Below are positions 27,089 to 37,097 of a stretch of DNA of 64,000 nt, one piece after another. Below the pieces are notes generated by a model. The model made no database searches. It worked only from the letters and a program-made list of their open reading frames with translations, and had not been told where the DNA came from. A program made the translations under genes and the position numbers. Origin of the DNA: Tenacibaculum sp. 190524A05c (GTDB lineage: Bacteria; Bacteroidota; Bacteroidia; Flavobacteriales; Flavobacteriaceae). The stretch lies in assembly GCF_964036595.1 (NCBI RefSeq), contig NZ_OZ038523.1, positions 62,001 to 126,000 on the forward strand. Reading direction: 5' to 3'. Each line of letters starts with the position of its first letter. The first letter of the stretch is position 1.

Positions 27089-30000
27089 ATGATGAAACAA
27101 AGCTGTAGAAAAACACTTCAACGATTATTATTTCTAATAACTATTGTATTTGCAAATGTTGTAGATGCACAAACATTACCTGTTCAGGTAACTCCTCAGT
27201 TAATACCACCACATAGTGTGAAGATATCAGATTATGCCACGATATCAAATGAAAAACTATTTGTGAATATTTTATTAACTGATGTCAATGAAATAGGAAG
27301 AAGAGTACGTTTAAAAATGTACATCGAAGGACAAGGGTTAAACATTGCGACCATAGAAAATGTTGTAGGAGCAAACCCTATTTTCTTAGATGGTGGTGTA
27401 AACTTACGTTTATCAAATTTAGATTTACAACCATATTTTCAATTCAACAACTTAACTGGTATTAGCCCACAACAGTATAATAATCCACTACCAAACGGAG
27501 GATATAACTATTGTTTTGAAGTTTACGATTATTTTACTGGAAGAAGAATTTCTGAGAAGAGTTGTACAACTGTATTCTTATTACAGAATGATCCACCGAT
27601 ATTAAACTTACCATCAAGAGATAATATTGTTACAGCTACAAATCCTCAAAACATTTTATTCACTTGGACACCACGTCATACCAATTTGAATGACGTTCAA
27701 TATGAATTTACATTAAAAGAATTATGGGATACTCAGAATCCACAAGCAATATTTTTAGGATCTGTACCATTTTACCAAACAACAACCAGAAGCACAACAT
27801 TATTAGTAGGTCCAGAAGCACCTCAATTAATTTCTGGAAAAGTTTATGGTTGGCAAGTAAGAGCTTTTGTTAGTGACGGAATTAATGAAACATCAGTATT
27901 TAAAAATAATGGAGGAAGTGAAATCTTTTGGTTTAAATATTTAGAAGATTGTCGCCCACCAAGTTTTATTTTATCTCAAGCATTAACTGCAGAATCAGTA
28001 AAAATTGAATGGCAGTTATCGGATCATATAAAATATAATATTCAATACAGAAAGAAAGGTTTTGGAGATGACGATTGGTTTGATGTAAGTTCTTATACTA
28101 ACGAAGGAAATATCTTCAATCTAGAGCCAGATACGGTATACGAGTTTAGAGTTGGTGGAGAATGTACGCCTTTATCGGGTTTTGCATACTCGAGCATTCA
28201 GGAATTTACCACACCAACAAATGATGAATCTGCATATTACAATTGTGGAATTACACCAGAAATTAAAATTGAGAACCAGGAATTATTACCTTCTTTAGGT
28301 ATTAATGAAACATTTACAGCTGGTGATTTCCCTGTAACCACAAGAGAGGTAACAGGAAGTAATGGTACTTTTAGTGGATGGGGATATATAACATTACCAT
28401 TTCTTGAAAACTTAAAAGAGATTATTGATGCTGCCAATATTCTTACTTCAGGCGAGGTCAATATTGGAAAATATACTCGTATTAAAGTAGAATTTGAAAG
28501 TGTAAAAATTAATACAAGTAAGCAATTAATCGAAGGAGTTGTAAAAACTACTTATGATCCAGATTGGGGAGGAATTATTGACGCTGATGAAATCATTAAT
28601 GATATTGCTGGAGATAATGGAAATATTTCTACGTACGATGCTACAGATATGGATATTGATGAGGTTATCGTAAATGAAGATGGAGATATTGTAATTATTA
28701 GAGATACAACTGATGATGGACAAGAAGAAGAATTTTTAGATGATGAAATTGTTATTGTCACAAATTTACCAGTTGTAATTACAGATGAAAATGGAGATCA
28801 ATGGACAGTTGATGAAGAAGGAAACGTAACACAAGGTACATCTGCTGAAGGAGGACAAGCCACAAATGACAACACAAATGGTGTATCAGGATCAGGTAAT
28901 GTAAATGAAATCACATCAAAAGATGTATCGGTAAAATTTGTACCATCAGGATATTATGGAACGGATGAATACAATTCAAAAATTAGTTCAGATAGCTATA
29001 AGAACAAATATGAATTCATAAAAACGTATGATGATAAAGAGTACTCTGTATTATATAAGTTAGTTAGTGATAAACCAGAAAGTACTGATATCATAAAAGC
29101 TGAGGTTACATTTGCTAATGGAAAAACCAAGGATGATATTGTTTTCAAAACAAAGCAAGGAGGTAAAGTAGATACAGAATGGTCTGGAAATACCGCTACG
29201 TTAACGCTTAAAAAGCAGTTTGATTTTGGTAAAGATGAAATTATAGCAACAGTAAAACCGAAAGATTCTACTCAAAAGTATGAAGTTGCAGGTAAGTTAA
29301 ATACTTGGCATGTAAAACAGAGAGAGATTAACTTAACATTGGTGTCGGTAAATAATACTCCTCTGACAGGAATTAAAGAGAAAATTAATGAGATTTATAA
29401 TGTTGCAGGTGTAAACTTTAATATTTCAGAAAAATCAGTAAGCATTGGATTAGATAAATTGAATGTTGGAGATAGTGATATGCTATCAAATTATACTGAT
29501 GACGAAAAATCCGTAATTCAAAGTTTTAAAGACCAAAATGGAACGGAAAAAGAACAATATTATATGTTCTTTTTTAATGACATTGAATTAAGTAAAGATA
29601 TTGAAGGTTTCATGCCTTTGAAACGTCAATTTGGTTTCGTATTTAAAAAGCAAAATGCAGGTAAAATTGCTGCTCACGAGCTTGGACATGGTATTTTTGG
29701 ATTAAAGCATCCATGGGATCAATATAATGATGAAGGTTCGAAAACGAAGACTGATTATCTGATGGATTATGGTGGAGGTACTAAGTTTAGTCATATGGAT
29801 TGGCAAAAACTTCACGCTCCTGGAATTCAAATTTATTGGTTCCAAGGTGATGAAGCCGGGGAGTTTGATCCTACCCAAGCGATGATCGGATATAATGTTA
29901 TTCCAGGCGAATTTTCTAAGCAAGTAGGCAATGATCCAAAAGGTTTTTCATTTGTTACTAGTGTTGGTAAACTAATAACGATTCCAAATAATTCTTTAGA

Positions 30001-33000
30001 TGTGGCTTTTAATGGAGATGGTTCCTTAATTGCTTTTACGCTTCCAGAGAATGGGAAAAAGGAGAGATATATCGCTTCTAGAAAAGGAGATAAATTTAGA
30101 GGATATTTAAAAACTTTTGATAAAGATACTGAATGGAGCAAAAGAGTTTATCAAGATAAGTTGTCCAATAAAAAGGGAATTGGAACAAAAGTTAAAACTT
30201 ACACAGGTAAATTCAATAAGACACAAGATAAATGTGGTATCGATTTATATGAAGGTTTATTTAAAAACTCTGTGGATCCAAATGAATGGAATAGCGGCGG
30301 TAATGGTGTCGTTATACCTAGCTCTTATAAAGTTTTTCCAAATATTGAATCTAAAAAATTAATTAAAGAACAGGTAGAATCTCCTGAAGCTTGTGATTTA
30401 TGTAATAAAGGAGAAGAGTTTTATAATAAGTTCAGTTACCTGGCCAAAAGTGATTTAAGTAGAATCTCTTTAATACAAACTGCAAAGTTAATGTGCGAAG
30501 ATCCTGCTTTTTATGATGTTCTTCTAGCACAAATTGAAAAGGATTTTGATGAGAATTTAGATAATATATTTTGGTTATCCGATAAAGCAGAATATAGAAG
30601 AGCCAGAGATGCCTTTTGGGAAAGAGATGATGCTTTTGAACAATATTACCATGCATTAACTAAAGTAGAGTATAATATTAATTATTATAAGAATAACTTA
30701 AGTATTGAAGTTTCGGAGAAGAAATTAAATTCTGCTCTTTATTATTTAAATGATGAGTTTATAAAAACTTTAAGTTTAGCTAAGAAAATAGAAATTTTAC
30801 AAGCGATATTTAAGAATAACTATTTTATAAATGATGATTTATTTAAGAAAGGTAAAAGCGATATTTCATTTATTAAGAAGGTAGTTAGAACTATTGACAC
30901 TAAAGATTTAAATGAACTGTTATTAGAGGTTGTTAAGGAAAATAGTAAATATGAATTTTCTAGTAGTAAAAAAGAGGTTATTCTAGAGATTTGTAATGCG
31001 TTAGAACTAGAGGAATTATCTAAAATTGATTTAGATGTAAAATTAGTTGCTATTAACAGAATGTTAGATTGGAGTATGCTTTCAATTGCAGGAAGTAATT
31101 ACCATGATGTCATTGTTAAGGTAATTAAATCTGTAACAGATGATGAAGCTAATACATTCCTAAATAAATTAGAAACTGTAAAAGGAACATATGGATTCCA
31201 AAAAGTTCTTGTATATAGATTAAAAGAAAAACTTAGTAATCTTTTATCTCAGAATGATGCATATACTGAGTTTTATAAAGAGTTAATTAGATTAACGGAA
31301 GCAAGAGCTAGAAGAGCACCTAATGAGTACGAGATTGTTGCGGGATTCCCTTATAATGTTGACAACAAGGATTACATATTGGTGAGTTTTGTAAGAGATC
31401 GAAATAATTTTATATATAAATACGATAACTCAACAAATAAGGTTGATATATTAACGTGTGAGAACAGTAAGGAAAATATTAATTCTTGTAAAACGGTTAA
31501 AATTGTTGACCAAGCATCTCCTTTTGATACAGTAATGCTATATTTTATAGGAAGTGCATCTCCTTTTGATCCAATACCAAATGTTCCATTTCATTCAAAA
31601 AGAGGTGAAATTTCAGCCAAAGGATATTTGGTTCCAGTTTTATTCTTAGAGCATTTACAAAATGAAAAGGACAATAAGCAGCTTAAGAACTTTGCATGGA
31701 ATACCTTTAATGTTGTTTTAACTGTAGCGACTTTAGGAGAAGGTGCAGCTGCCATAACTGCGGTAAGAGTGGCTGCTGGATCTGGAATTAAAATTTTAGG
31801 AAGAACTGTTGCTAGAAACCTATATTCTTTATTTGATTTTGGATATACTATTACTAAAACTACATATCAATTTAGTACAAGTGATAAACTCCCAGATGGA
31901 TTTAATTATATAGATAAATTCCTAATGGCGAAAGGAAGTTTTGATTTAGTAAATGGCGGGTTGAAAGGTTTAGCTTCTTTACAAAAGGTTAAACAGATTA
32001 AAAATGTCAATGAAAGAAGAGAAAAACTTCAATTGATTATTGATAGGTTAGGACTTAAGAGTTTAGATGACAATAAGACAATGACTGATGATCAGTTAGA
32101 AGCTTTAATTGAGAAAAGTGTTAGAAAACTTGAAAATCCTAAAACAGATGAACGACTTCGTATTGCTTGGGAAGATGCATTAAAGTACGATCCTCGTTTC
32201 GCTTTTGGTAGTTTACTTACTAAAATTGATGGATTCGATGTTAAAAATGTAGACTTTAAAAACTGGGTTAAGTCCTTAGATAAGGAATCAGATTTAATTA
32301 ATAAACTTGATGAGTTTAAAGGTTCTGATCTAGAAAATTTTGCTAAGGAATTTAACTTTAAAGAAGCAGCAATAAAATCTAAGTTTTCATCTAATCCTGA
32401 TTTAGTAAGTAGCTGGCATGTACTAAGAGGATCACCTCAAATTAGAGTAAAAGAGGGTAATTTAGAGATTTTAGCAGATGTTCATAAGAGATTCCAATAC
32501 AATAATGAAGTATCCTTTGATGGATTGAATAAATTATTCAATGAAGGAAGTGCAGTAGCGAGTAAGCAAAAATTATTAGATGGATTAAAAGAAGCTAATA
32601 AGTTATTTGATGACGTAGATTTACCTATTGAATTTAGCGCCATTAAAAAGGGTGAAGTAACAGTAAATATTTCTAGTCCAAATGATGCTGTAAAGGTTGT
32701 TGATAGATACGGTCGTGGAGAAGAAGTTGGTAGATATGTTGACGGAATTTTACAAAAAAAGAAAGTAATACCTGATGGAGATGACGTAAAACTTGCTAAA
32801 AAAGGAAGCACATTAGATGATGATATTTTACAAAAGGGCGAGGAAATTGGATTTAGAAGATTAGAGAATGTACCTTCTAAATTGGTAGAAGGTAATAATA
32901 TAATAAGAGGCTCTTCCGTTGAGTATAATCTAGCAAAAAAGAGATTAAAAGAGTACATGGATGGAGAAATTTATAAAATTAAAAATTCAGGACTTCCTAA

Positions 33001-33397
33001 AGAAAGACAAGACGAATTAATAAGGGTATTGAATAAGAAGAATAAGGCTTTCATGGAGGGTAAAATAGGAGATATTTCATTTGATGGAAATAATGTTCGT
33101 ACAAGTGGGGATACTTTCGATGGAGAGGATATATTTAGTTCTTATAAGGTTGATAAAAACGGAGGTATTAATACTTCAGGGTCTTGGATTAGAAATGCAG
33201 ATACCGAGTATGTAATGCTTTCTGAGATAGCGAAAAAACTAGGCGCAAAAGCTGGTAAAACTTACCCTAATATAACTGGAGAGATTAAAATTATATCTGA
33301 ATTACCTTATTGTATGTCATGCCAAGGAGTGATTCAAGATTTTAGTATGATGTTCCCTAATGTAAAAGTAGTTTTGATAGATAATCTTAAATATTAA
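27089..33397 (+). CDS. Polymorphic toxin: TANFOR-like N-terminus, FN3, zincin-like domain, deaminase-like C-terminal tip
   Basis: A 2102-residue protein with a signal peptide cut near VVDAQ (residue 28). Domains in order: a TANFOR-type region (about 29-190: LPVQVTPQLIPPHS ... LPNGGYNYCFEVYDYFTG), an FN3 module (about 285-380) and an acidic linker. Next is a zincin-like domain with HELGHGIFGLKH (residues 863-874) and a likely Met-turn LMDYGG (Met892). A long helical region follows (about 1090-1430), then a hydrophobic stretch (about 1545-1590). The C-terminal tip is deaminase-like, with DTE at 2038-2040 and PYCMSC carrying Cys2075 and Cys2078. This modular order with a swappable enzymatic tip is typical of polymorphic toxins. 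No T9SS sorting domain is present. The target (nucleotide, DNA or RNA) is unknown. Two small genes follow directly. Confidence 0.8.
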   Translation: MMKQSCRKTLQRLLFLITIVFANVVDAQTLPVQVTPQLIPPHSVKISDYATISNEKLFVNILLTDVNEIGRRVRLKMYIEGQGLNIATIENVVGANPIFLDGGVNLRLSNLDLQPYFQFNNLTGISPQQYNNPLPNGGYNYCFEVYDYFTGRRISEKSCTTVFLLQNDPPILNLPSRDNIVTATNPQNILFTWTPRHTNLNDVQYEFTLKELWDTQNPQAIFLGSVPFYQTTTRSTTLLVGPEAPQLISGKVYGWQVRAFVSDGINETSVFKNNGGSEIFWFKYLEDCRPPSFILSQALTAESVKIEWQLSDHIKYNIQYRKKGFGDDDWFDVSSYTNEGNIFNLEPDTVYEFRVGGECTPLSGFAYSSIQEFTTPTNDESAYYNCGITPEIKIENQELLPSLGINETFTAGDFPVTTREVTGSNGTFSGWGYITLPFLENLKEIIDAANILTSGEVNIGKYTRIKVEFESVKINTSKQLIEGVVKTTYDPDWGGIIDADEIINDIAGDNGNISTYDATDMDIDEVIVNEDGDIVIIRDTTDDGQEEEFLDDEIVIVTNLPVVITDENGDQWTVDEEGNVTQGTSAEGGQATNDNTNGVSGSGNVNEITSKDVSVKFVPSGYYGTDEYNSKISSDSYKNKYEFIKTYDDKEYSVLYKLVSDKPESTDIIKAEVTFANGKTKDDIVFKTKQGGKVDTEWSGNTATLTLKKQFDFGKDEIIATVKPKDSTQKYEVAGKLNTWHVKQREINLTLVSVNNTPLTGIKEKINEIYNVAGVNFNISEKSVSIGLDKLNVGDSDMLSNYTDDEKSVIQSFKDQNGTEKEQYYMFFFNDIELSKDIEGFMPLKRQFGFVFKKQNAGKIAAHELGHGIFGLKHPWDQYNDEGSKTKTDYLMDYGGGTKFSHMDWQKLHAPGIQIYWFQGDEAGEFDPTQAMIGYNVIPGEFSKQVGNDPKGFSFVTSVGKLITIPNNSLDVAFNGDGSLIAFTLPENGKKERYIASRKGDKFRGYLKTFDKDTEWSKRVYQDKLSNKKGIGTKVKTYTGKFNKTQDKCGIDLYEGLFKNSVDPNEWNSGGNGVVIPSSYKVFPNIESKKLIKEQVESPEACDLCNKGEEFYNKFSYLAKSDLSRISLIQTAKLMCEDPAFYDVLLAQIEKDFDENLDNIFWLSDKAEYRRARDAFWERDDAFEQYYHALTKVEYNINYYKNNLSIEVSEKKLNSALYYLNDEFIKTLSLAKKIEILQAIFKNNYFINDDLFKKGKSDISFIKKVVRTIDTKDLNELLLEVVKENSKYEFSSSKKEVILEICNALELEELSKIDLDVKLVAINRMLDWSMLSIAGSNYHDVIVKVIKSVTDDEANTFLNKLETVKGTYGFQKVLVYRLKEKLSNLLSQNDAYTEFYKELIRLTEARARRAPNEYEIVAGFPYNVDNKDYILVSFVRDRNNFIYKYDNSTNKVDILTCENSKENINSCKTVKIVDQASPFDTVMLYFIGSASPFDPIPNVPFHSKRGEISAKGYLVPVLFLEHLQNEKDNKQLKNFAWNTFNVVLTVATLGEGAAAITAVRVAAGSGIKILGRTVARNLYSLFDFGYTITKTTYQFSTSDKLPDGFNYIDKFLMAKGSFDLVNGGLKGLASLQKVKQIKNVNERREKLQLIIDRLGLKSLDDNKTMTDDQLEALIEKSVRKLENPKTDERLRIAWEDALKYDPRFAFGSLLTKIDGFDVKNVDFKNWVKSLDKESDLINKLDEFKGSDLENFAKEFNFKEAAIKSKFSSNPDLVSSWHVLRGSPQIRVKEGNLEILADVHKRFQYNNEVSFDGLNKLFNEGSAVASKQKLLDGLKEANKLFDDVDLPIEFSAIKKGEVTVNISSPNDAVKVVDRYGRGEEVGRYVDGILQKKKVIPDGDDVKLAKKGSTLDDDILQKGEEIGFRRLENVPSKLVEGNNIIRGSSVEYNLAKKRLKEYMDGEIYKIKNSGLPKERQDELIRVLNKKNKAFMEGKIGDISFDGNNVRTSGDTFDGEDIFSSYKVDKNGGINTSGSWIRNADTEYVMLSEIAKKLGAKAGKTYPNITGEIKIISELPYCMSCQGVIQDFSMMFPNVKVVLIDNLKY

Positions 33398-33399
33398 TT

Positions 33400-33678
33400 A
33401 TGAAACTTAGAATCATTGTTTATGCACCAACTGCCGTTGAACAATTTATCTATAGATTTAATAGAGAAAATATTACTAAAGTGAAGTTTATTAAGTCTGA
33501 GGTAATTGATGGAACACCTTTTGTAACCGTTGATGATAATAATATTTCAAAAGAACTTCTGTTCGACTTCGCCTATCGTTTAGGTACTCTTCAGAAAGAT
33601 TTAGCAATAAAAGGAGAAAGTTGGTTGCCTTTAAAAGATTACCCATTTCCTCCAAAAGAAGATGAATTCAACCAATAA
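33400..33678 (+). CDS. Candidate immunity protein for the deaminase-like toxin
   Basis: A 92-residue soluble protein without signal peptide or membrane segment, which I do not recognise as a known family. It starts 2 nt after the toxin stop codon. The small size, cytoplasmic prediction and immediate position downstream of a polymorphic toxin are the usual features of an immunity gene. Motifs visible are an N-terminal strand (MKLRIIVYAP) and a Pro-rich acidic tail (PLKDYPFPPKEDE). Neutralising activity is inferred from position only. Confidence 0.6.
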   Translation: MKLRIIVYAPTAVEQFIYRFNRENITKVKFIKSEVIDGTPFVTVDDNNISKELLFDFAYRLGTLQKDLAIKGESWLPLKDYPFPPKEDEFNQ

Positions 33679-33682
33679 GTTA

Positions 33683-34300
33683 ATGTCAAAGAATAATTTT
33701 ATAATCTACACTTTTATCTATTTAGCACTTTCAAGTTTTTTTCTACTTAAAGTAGGACCAAACATGTTAAAGTCAGGAAAGGCTATGGTTATAAAATCAG
33801 AAGATGCTGGAAATATAAAAAGTATAAATTTCTCTTTTCATATAGCGAGTAAACAATATTTGAATGTACAATTTAAGACAACGAAGAGAGATATAAAATT
33901 TCAATATTACCTTCCAGATAATGATCAAAAAAAAATGATAGATATTTTACTTGACAATAATTTAATTAAGGGAGAGCAAGAGCTTTTGAATCAAGTGCCT
34001 GTTGTTTTTGACAATAATAACTTGGAGTCTCTTGAAAATATCGAAGTTATTTATAAAAAAGATGAATTAACTTTTTTATCCATTAATGGTAAAACAGTAT
34101 TAGGTAGTAAAAATGTTCTAGGAAGAATAATAGTAATAGTCTTAAGTTATTTTATAATGGTTTTAGGAGGTCTAGGGTTGTTAATTTTTCCTTTGAATTT
34201 GTTCCTACAGATTAGAGATAATGAAAATTCAGGAAAACCAATTTATGTTCCCAATAGATTAGATGGATTAAAATATATTTTAAGGTTTTTTAGAAAATAA
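33683..34300 (+). CDS. Two-helix membrane protein in the immunity position
   Basis: A 205-residue protein when started at the ATG at 33683, 4 nt after the preceding stop; an ATG at 33662 would overlap the preceding gene by 17 nt. One membrane helix lies near the N-terminus (FIIYTFIYLALSSFFLL) and one near the C-terminus (IIVIVLSYFIMVLGGLGLL), flanking an extracytoplasmic domain of about 110 residues. I do not recognise the family. It could be a second immunity protein acting in the membrane, an orphan left from an earlier toxin, or a component of the apparatus. It ends 3 nt before the next SprB-like gene. Confidence 0.6.
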   Translation: MSKNNFIIYTFIYLALSSFFLLKVGPNMLKSGKAMVIKSEDAGNIKSINFSFHIASKQYLNVQFKTTKRDIKFQYYLPDNDQKKMIDILLDNNLIKGEQELLNQVPVVFDNNNLESLENIEVIYKKDELTFLSINGKTVLGSKNVLGRIIVIVLSYFIMVLGGLGLLIFPLNLFLQIRDNENSGKPIYVPNRLDGLKYILRFFRK

Positions 34301-34303
34301 AAA

Positions 34304-35725
34304 ATGAAAACTCGTATCCTACATATCATCCTATTTTTCATAAGCATTGCTGGTTTTGGTCAACAATACTCACTATGGGTCTCTGGAGAAAATGGTTTTA
34401 CAAACGATTTAGATTTCTCTGCTTGTAGAACAAGACAAGTATTTACCATCAAATACACAGATTTTACTTTAAATAATGGTTTATTAAGTACAGGAATCTA
34501 TGATGTTCCGGCTGGACGAACAAGTTTAAGTGGAGAATTAAGAGTAGGTACAACTGGTTGTGGTGCTCCATGTAGTGATTCCGAAAATTTTACTTTAAAT
34601 AGATTACAAACACAATTTATAGGAGTTCAGGGAGACGGATCTATATTACCAAGATGTTATACTATTGATAAAACAAATGTATATAGTACGGCAAGAAAAT
34701 TAGAACAATCTGCAGTTGTTTTACCGAAATATGTACAACCAATAGGATTAAATAGAGAGAGAGTATTAACAGATAACTTATTCAAAAGTACTGCAAATAT
34801 TTTTGGAGGAGCTTCTGCAACAATACCAAATGTTAAATGGCAATACCAAACTAATACAAATACATTTTTTTGGAAAGATTTTCCAGATAGCTATAAAAAT
34901 AAATTTCCGATAAATCCAACTATTGAAGATATTTTACAAAATGAGACAAACACTTCAGCAATTACACAGTTAAGGGTTAAAATAGTATTTACACCACCAG
35001 GTTTTACAACTCCAGGATTTCCTTTTCCAACAACCTCGAGAACACCAATAGTAGAATCACAAGTATTTTTATTCGATATATTCAATCCTTCTCCAGAGTT
35101 TGATAGTATAGATAAAGAAGATACAAGATGTAATTATACAGTTGATGGAAGCTTTACTTTAAATGTTAAAAGAGATTTAAATACAGGAGAAGAGTTAGTA
35201 ATAACACTTTATGATAATAATAATGATGCACTTGTTGGACAACAGTTTACAACAAGTTTAACAAATAATGGAGATGGAACATTTGGTTATAAATGGACTG
35301 GAAGTTTAGATGGGGGAAATTATAAGGTGAAATTTCAATCTCATGGTGGTACAGGCGGAATCAATCCTAATGATAACTCATGGAATTTATTAAACTTTTC
35401 AAATCCTTTCGAGGTGAGAAAACCAGCAAGAGTTATGTTTATTATTGATGGTAAATCAGATGAAAATTGTTTTAATGTGAATGATGGATATGTTGAAGTT
35501 TCGGCCTCAAGAGATGGTACGAGAGGATTATTTTATCAATTATCAGATAACGGTGTGATACAAGTTTTTAACGGAACAAATTGGGTGAATTATACAGGTT
35601 CCGACCCAGAGAACGAAACATTTTATTCCTTTACCAATGGAGATAAAACCATAATTAGTAAGCTGGGAAAAGGAATTTACAGGATAAAGGTAAGGGATTC
35701 TCAAAAGTGTTACATGAGAAATTAA
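34304..35725 (+). CDS. Short SprB-like secreted subunit, paralog 3 of 7
   Basis: A 473-residue secreted protein, the longest of the seven paralogs. The signal peptide ends near IAGFGQ (residue 22), and the predicted mature chain begins with a strand (QYSLWVSG). The N-terminal 265 residues contain conserved cysteines (TTGCGAPCSD near 85-95) shared with paralog 1, whose equivalent is CGGPCGQG. Two C-terminal SprB-type modules follow, opening at CNYTVDGSFTL and CFNVNDGYVEV, and the protein ends at KCYMRN within the unfinished second module. It lies 3 nt after the putative immunity membrane protein and heads a block of five similar genes. Confidence 0.75.
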   Translation: MKTRILHIILFFISIAGFGQQYSLWVSGENGFTNDLDFSACRTRQVFTIKYTDFTLNNGLLSTGIYDVPAGRTSLSGELRVGTTGCGAPCSDSENFTLNRLQTQFIGVQGDGSILPRCYTIDKTNVYSTARKLEQSAVVLPKYVQPIGLNRERVLTDNLFKSTANIFGGASATIPNVKWQYQTNTNTFFWKDFPDSYKNKFPINPTIEDILQNETNTSAITQLRVKIVFTPPGFTTPGFPFPTTSRTPIVESQVFLFDIFNPSPEFDSIDKEDTRCNYTVDGSFTLNVKRDLNTGEELVITLYDNNNDALVGQQFTTSLTNNGDGTFGYKWTGSLDGGNYKVKFQSHGGTGGINPNDNSWNLLNFSNPFEVRKPARVMFIIDGKSDENCFNVNDGYVEVSASRDGTRGLFYQLSDNGVIQVFNGTNWVNYTGSDPENETFYSFTNGDKTIISKLGKGIYRIKVRDSQKCYMRN

Positions 35726-35753
35726 ACTGGAAAAGAAAGTTTTAGAGGAGAAA

Positions 35754-37073
35754 ATGAAAAATCAAATATTTCTATTGGCACTTATCTGTACTAATTTAAT
35801 AGGTTATGGCCAGACGTATTTCGTAAGTGTAAAGAATTCATTGTATTATCAAAATACGGGAGGAGCTTCTTATTGCTTTAGATCAAATCCTGCTTCAGTA
35901 CCTAGTGTTGCGGGTTTTTTAAGATTAGAAGATAAAAACGGAATAGTATTACAAAATACAGATGGTGATTTTACTCTAAACACAAGACCAGCAAAATTTA
36001 TTGAAAACAGTGGTAGTTGTAGATGGATTGAAGGTTCAAATAGAGGAAGTACATATAGTTTGGGAGGATACACGTTTACAATTCCGGAAAATCAGAATGC
36101 ATATTACGAGGTAAAAACATTTCAAATAGCAGCACCCTCAGCAATTTATTTTGAAACAATTGATAATTCACCAAAAGAACTGAATTGTAACGGAGGTACA
36201 GTAATTTCCGCACCTTCTGTTGTACCGTCGTCAGACATCATCGAATGGGAATATTCTATAAATTCAACAGTTGGAGTTGTAAATAATTCTCAAAATAAGC
36301 AAAGTATAACGATCTCTTTAAATTCGTTTCAAGTTAATCTTAGAGACAATATTGGTAAAACTATTTTTTTTAGATTCAAAATGAATAATGGAATTCAATC
36401 CTCTTTTAAAGGTTATAAAATAGTTTCTTGTTCTCCAGATTTTCATAGTATAAATAAGACCGATACAACATGTAATTATACTACAGATGGAGGATTTAAG
36501 TTGAATGTTAAGAGAAATTTAAACTCAGGAGAAGAATTGGTAATTACTTTATATGATGCTAATAATAATGCACTAGTGGGACAAGAGTTTACTACAAGTT
36601 TACTTAATAACGGAGGAGGTAATTATGGTTACTTATGGACGGGTAATTTAGATGGAGGAAATTATAGCGTAAAATATCAATCTCATAATGGTTCAGGAGG
36701 AATAAACCCAAATGATAGTTCTTGGAATTCGTTGAATTCAGTAGGAACTTTTGAGGTTAAAAAACCACAATCTGTAAATTTTTCAATAACCAACAGTTCT
36801 GATGAGAATTGTTTTGAAATTAATGATGGTTATATAGATATTTCTGCTTCAAGAGAACCAGGAAGAGGATTGTTTTTTCAACTCACTAAAGATGGAACTG
36901 TACAAATATTTAATGGAACAAATTGGGTGAACTATACTGGGGCAAATCCAAATGATAATGGATTTAACTCTTTTACGAGTACAACAACAACTCGAATAAA
37001 TAAACTAGGAAAAGGAACTTACAGGGTTAAAGTTCGAGATGCACAAAAGTGTTATATGAGGAATAATAATTAG
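35754..37073 (+). CDS. Short SprB-like secreted subunit, paralog 4 of 7
   Basis: A 439-residue secreted protein with a signal peptide ending near LIGYGQ (residue 20). The mature N-terminus begins with a strand (TYFVSVKNS). The first C-terminal module opens at CNYTTDGGFKL and the last at CFEINDGYIDI. The final 70 residues are almost the same as those of paralog 5, including GRGLFFQLTKDGTVQIF, which suggests recent exchange between neighbours. It ends with KCYMRNNN. It lacks T9SS and lipoprotein signals, so it would reach the periplasm and need another route or an assembly mechanism to cross the outer membrane. Confidence 0.75.
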   Translation: MKNQIFLLALICTNLIGYGQTYFVSVKNSLYYQNTGGASYCFRSNPASVPSVAGFLRLEDKNGIVLQNTDGDFTLNTRPAKFIENSGSCRWIEGSNRGSTYSLGGYTFTIPENQNAYYEVKTFQIAAPSAIYFETIDNSPKELNCNGGTVISAPSVVPSSDIIEWEYSINSTVGVVNNSQNKQSITISLNSFQVNLRDNIGKTIFFRFKMNNGIQSSFKGYKIVSCSPDFHSINKTDTTCNYTTDGGFKLNVKRNLNSGEELVITLYDANNNALVGQEFTTSLLNNGGGNYGYLWTGNLDGGNYSVKYQSHNGSGGINPNDSSWNSLNSVGTFEVKKPQSVNFSITNSSDENCFEINDGYIDISASREPGRGLFFQLTKDGTVQIFNGTNWVNYTGANPNDNGFNSFTSTTTTRINKLGKGTYRVKVRDAQKCYMRNNN

Positions 37074-37097
37074 AAGAAAAAGAGGATTTAGAGGGGA

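Noticed and set aside
29833..30141. 102-codon open frame on the minus strand inside the toxin gene
   Set aside because: It is antisense to the zincin-following part of the toxin; composition and lack of motifs indicate chance.
32482..32958. 158-codon open frame on the minus strand inside the toxin gene
   Set aside because: It lies fully antisense to a clear coding region, has no recognisable domain or initiation context, and has the Ser/Leu/Phe-rich composition typical of antisense frames.
27089..33397. Toxin as a T9SS cargo
   Set aside because: No type A or type B sorting domain is present at the C-terminus, which is occupied by the deaminase-like domain.
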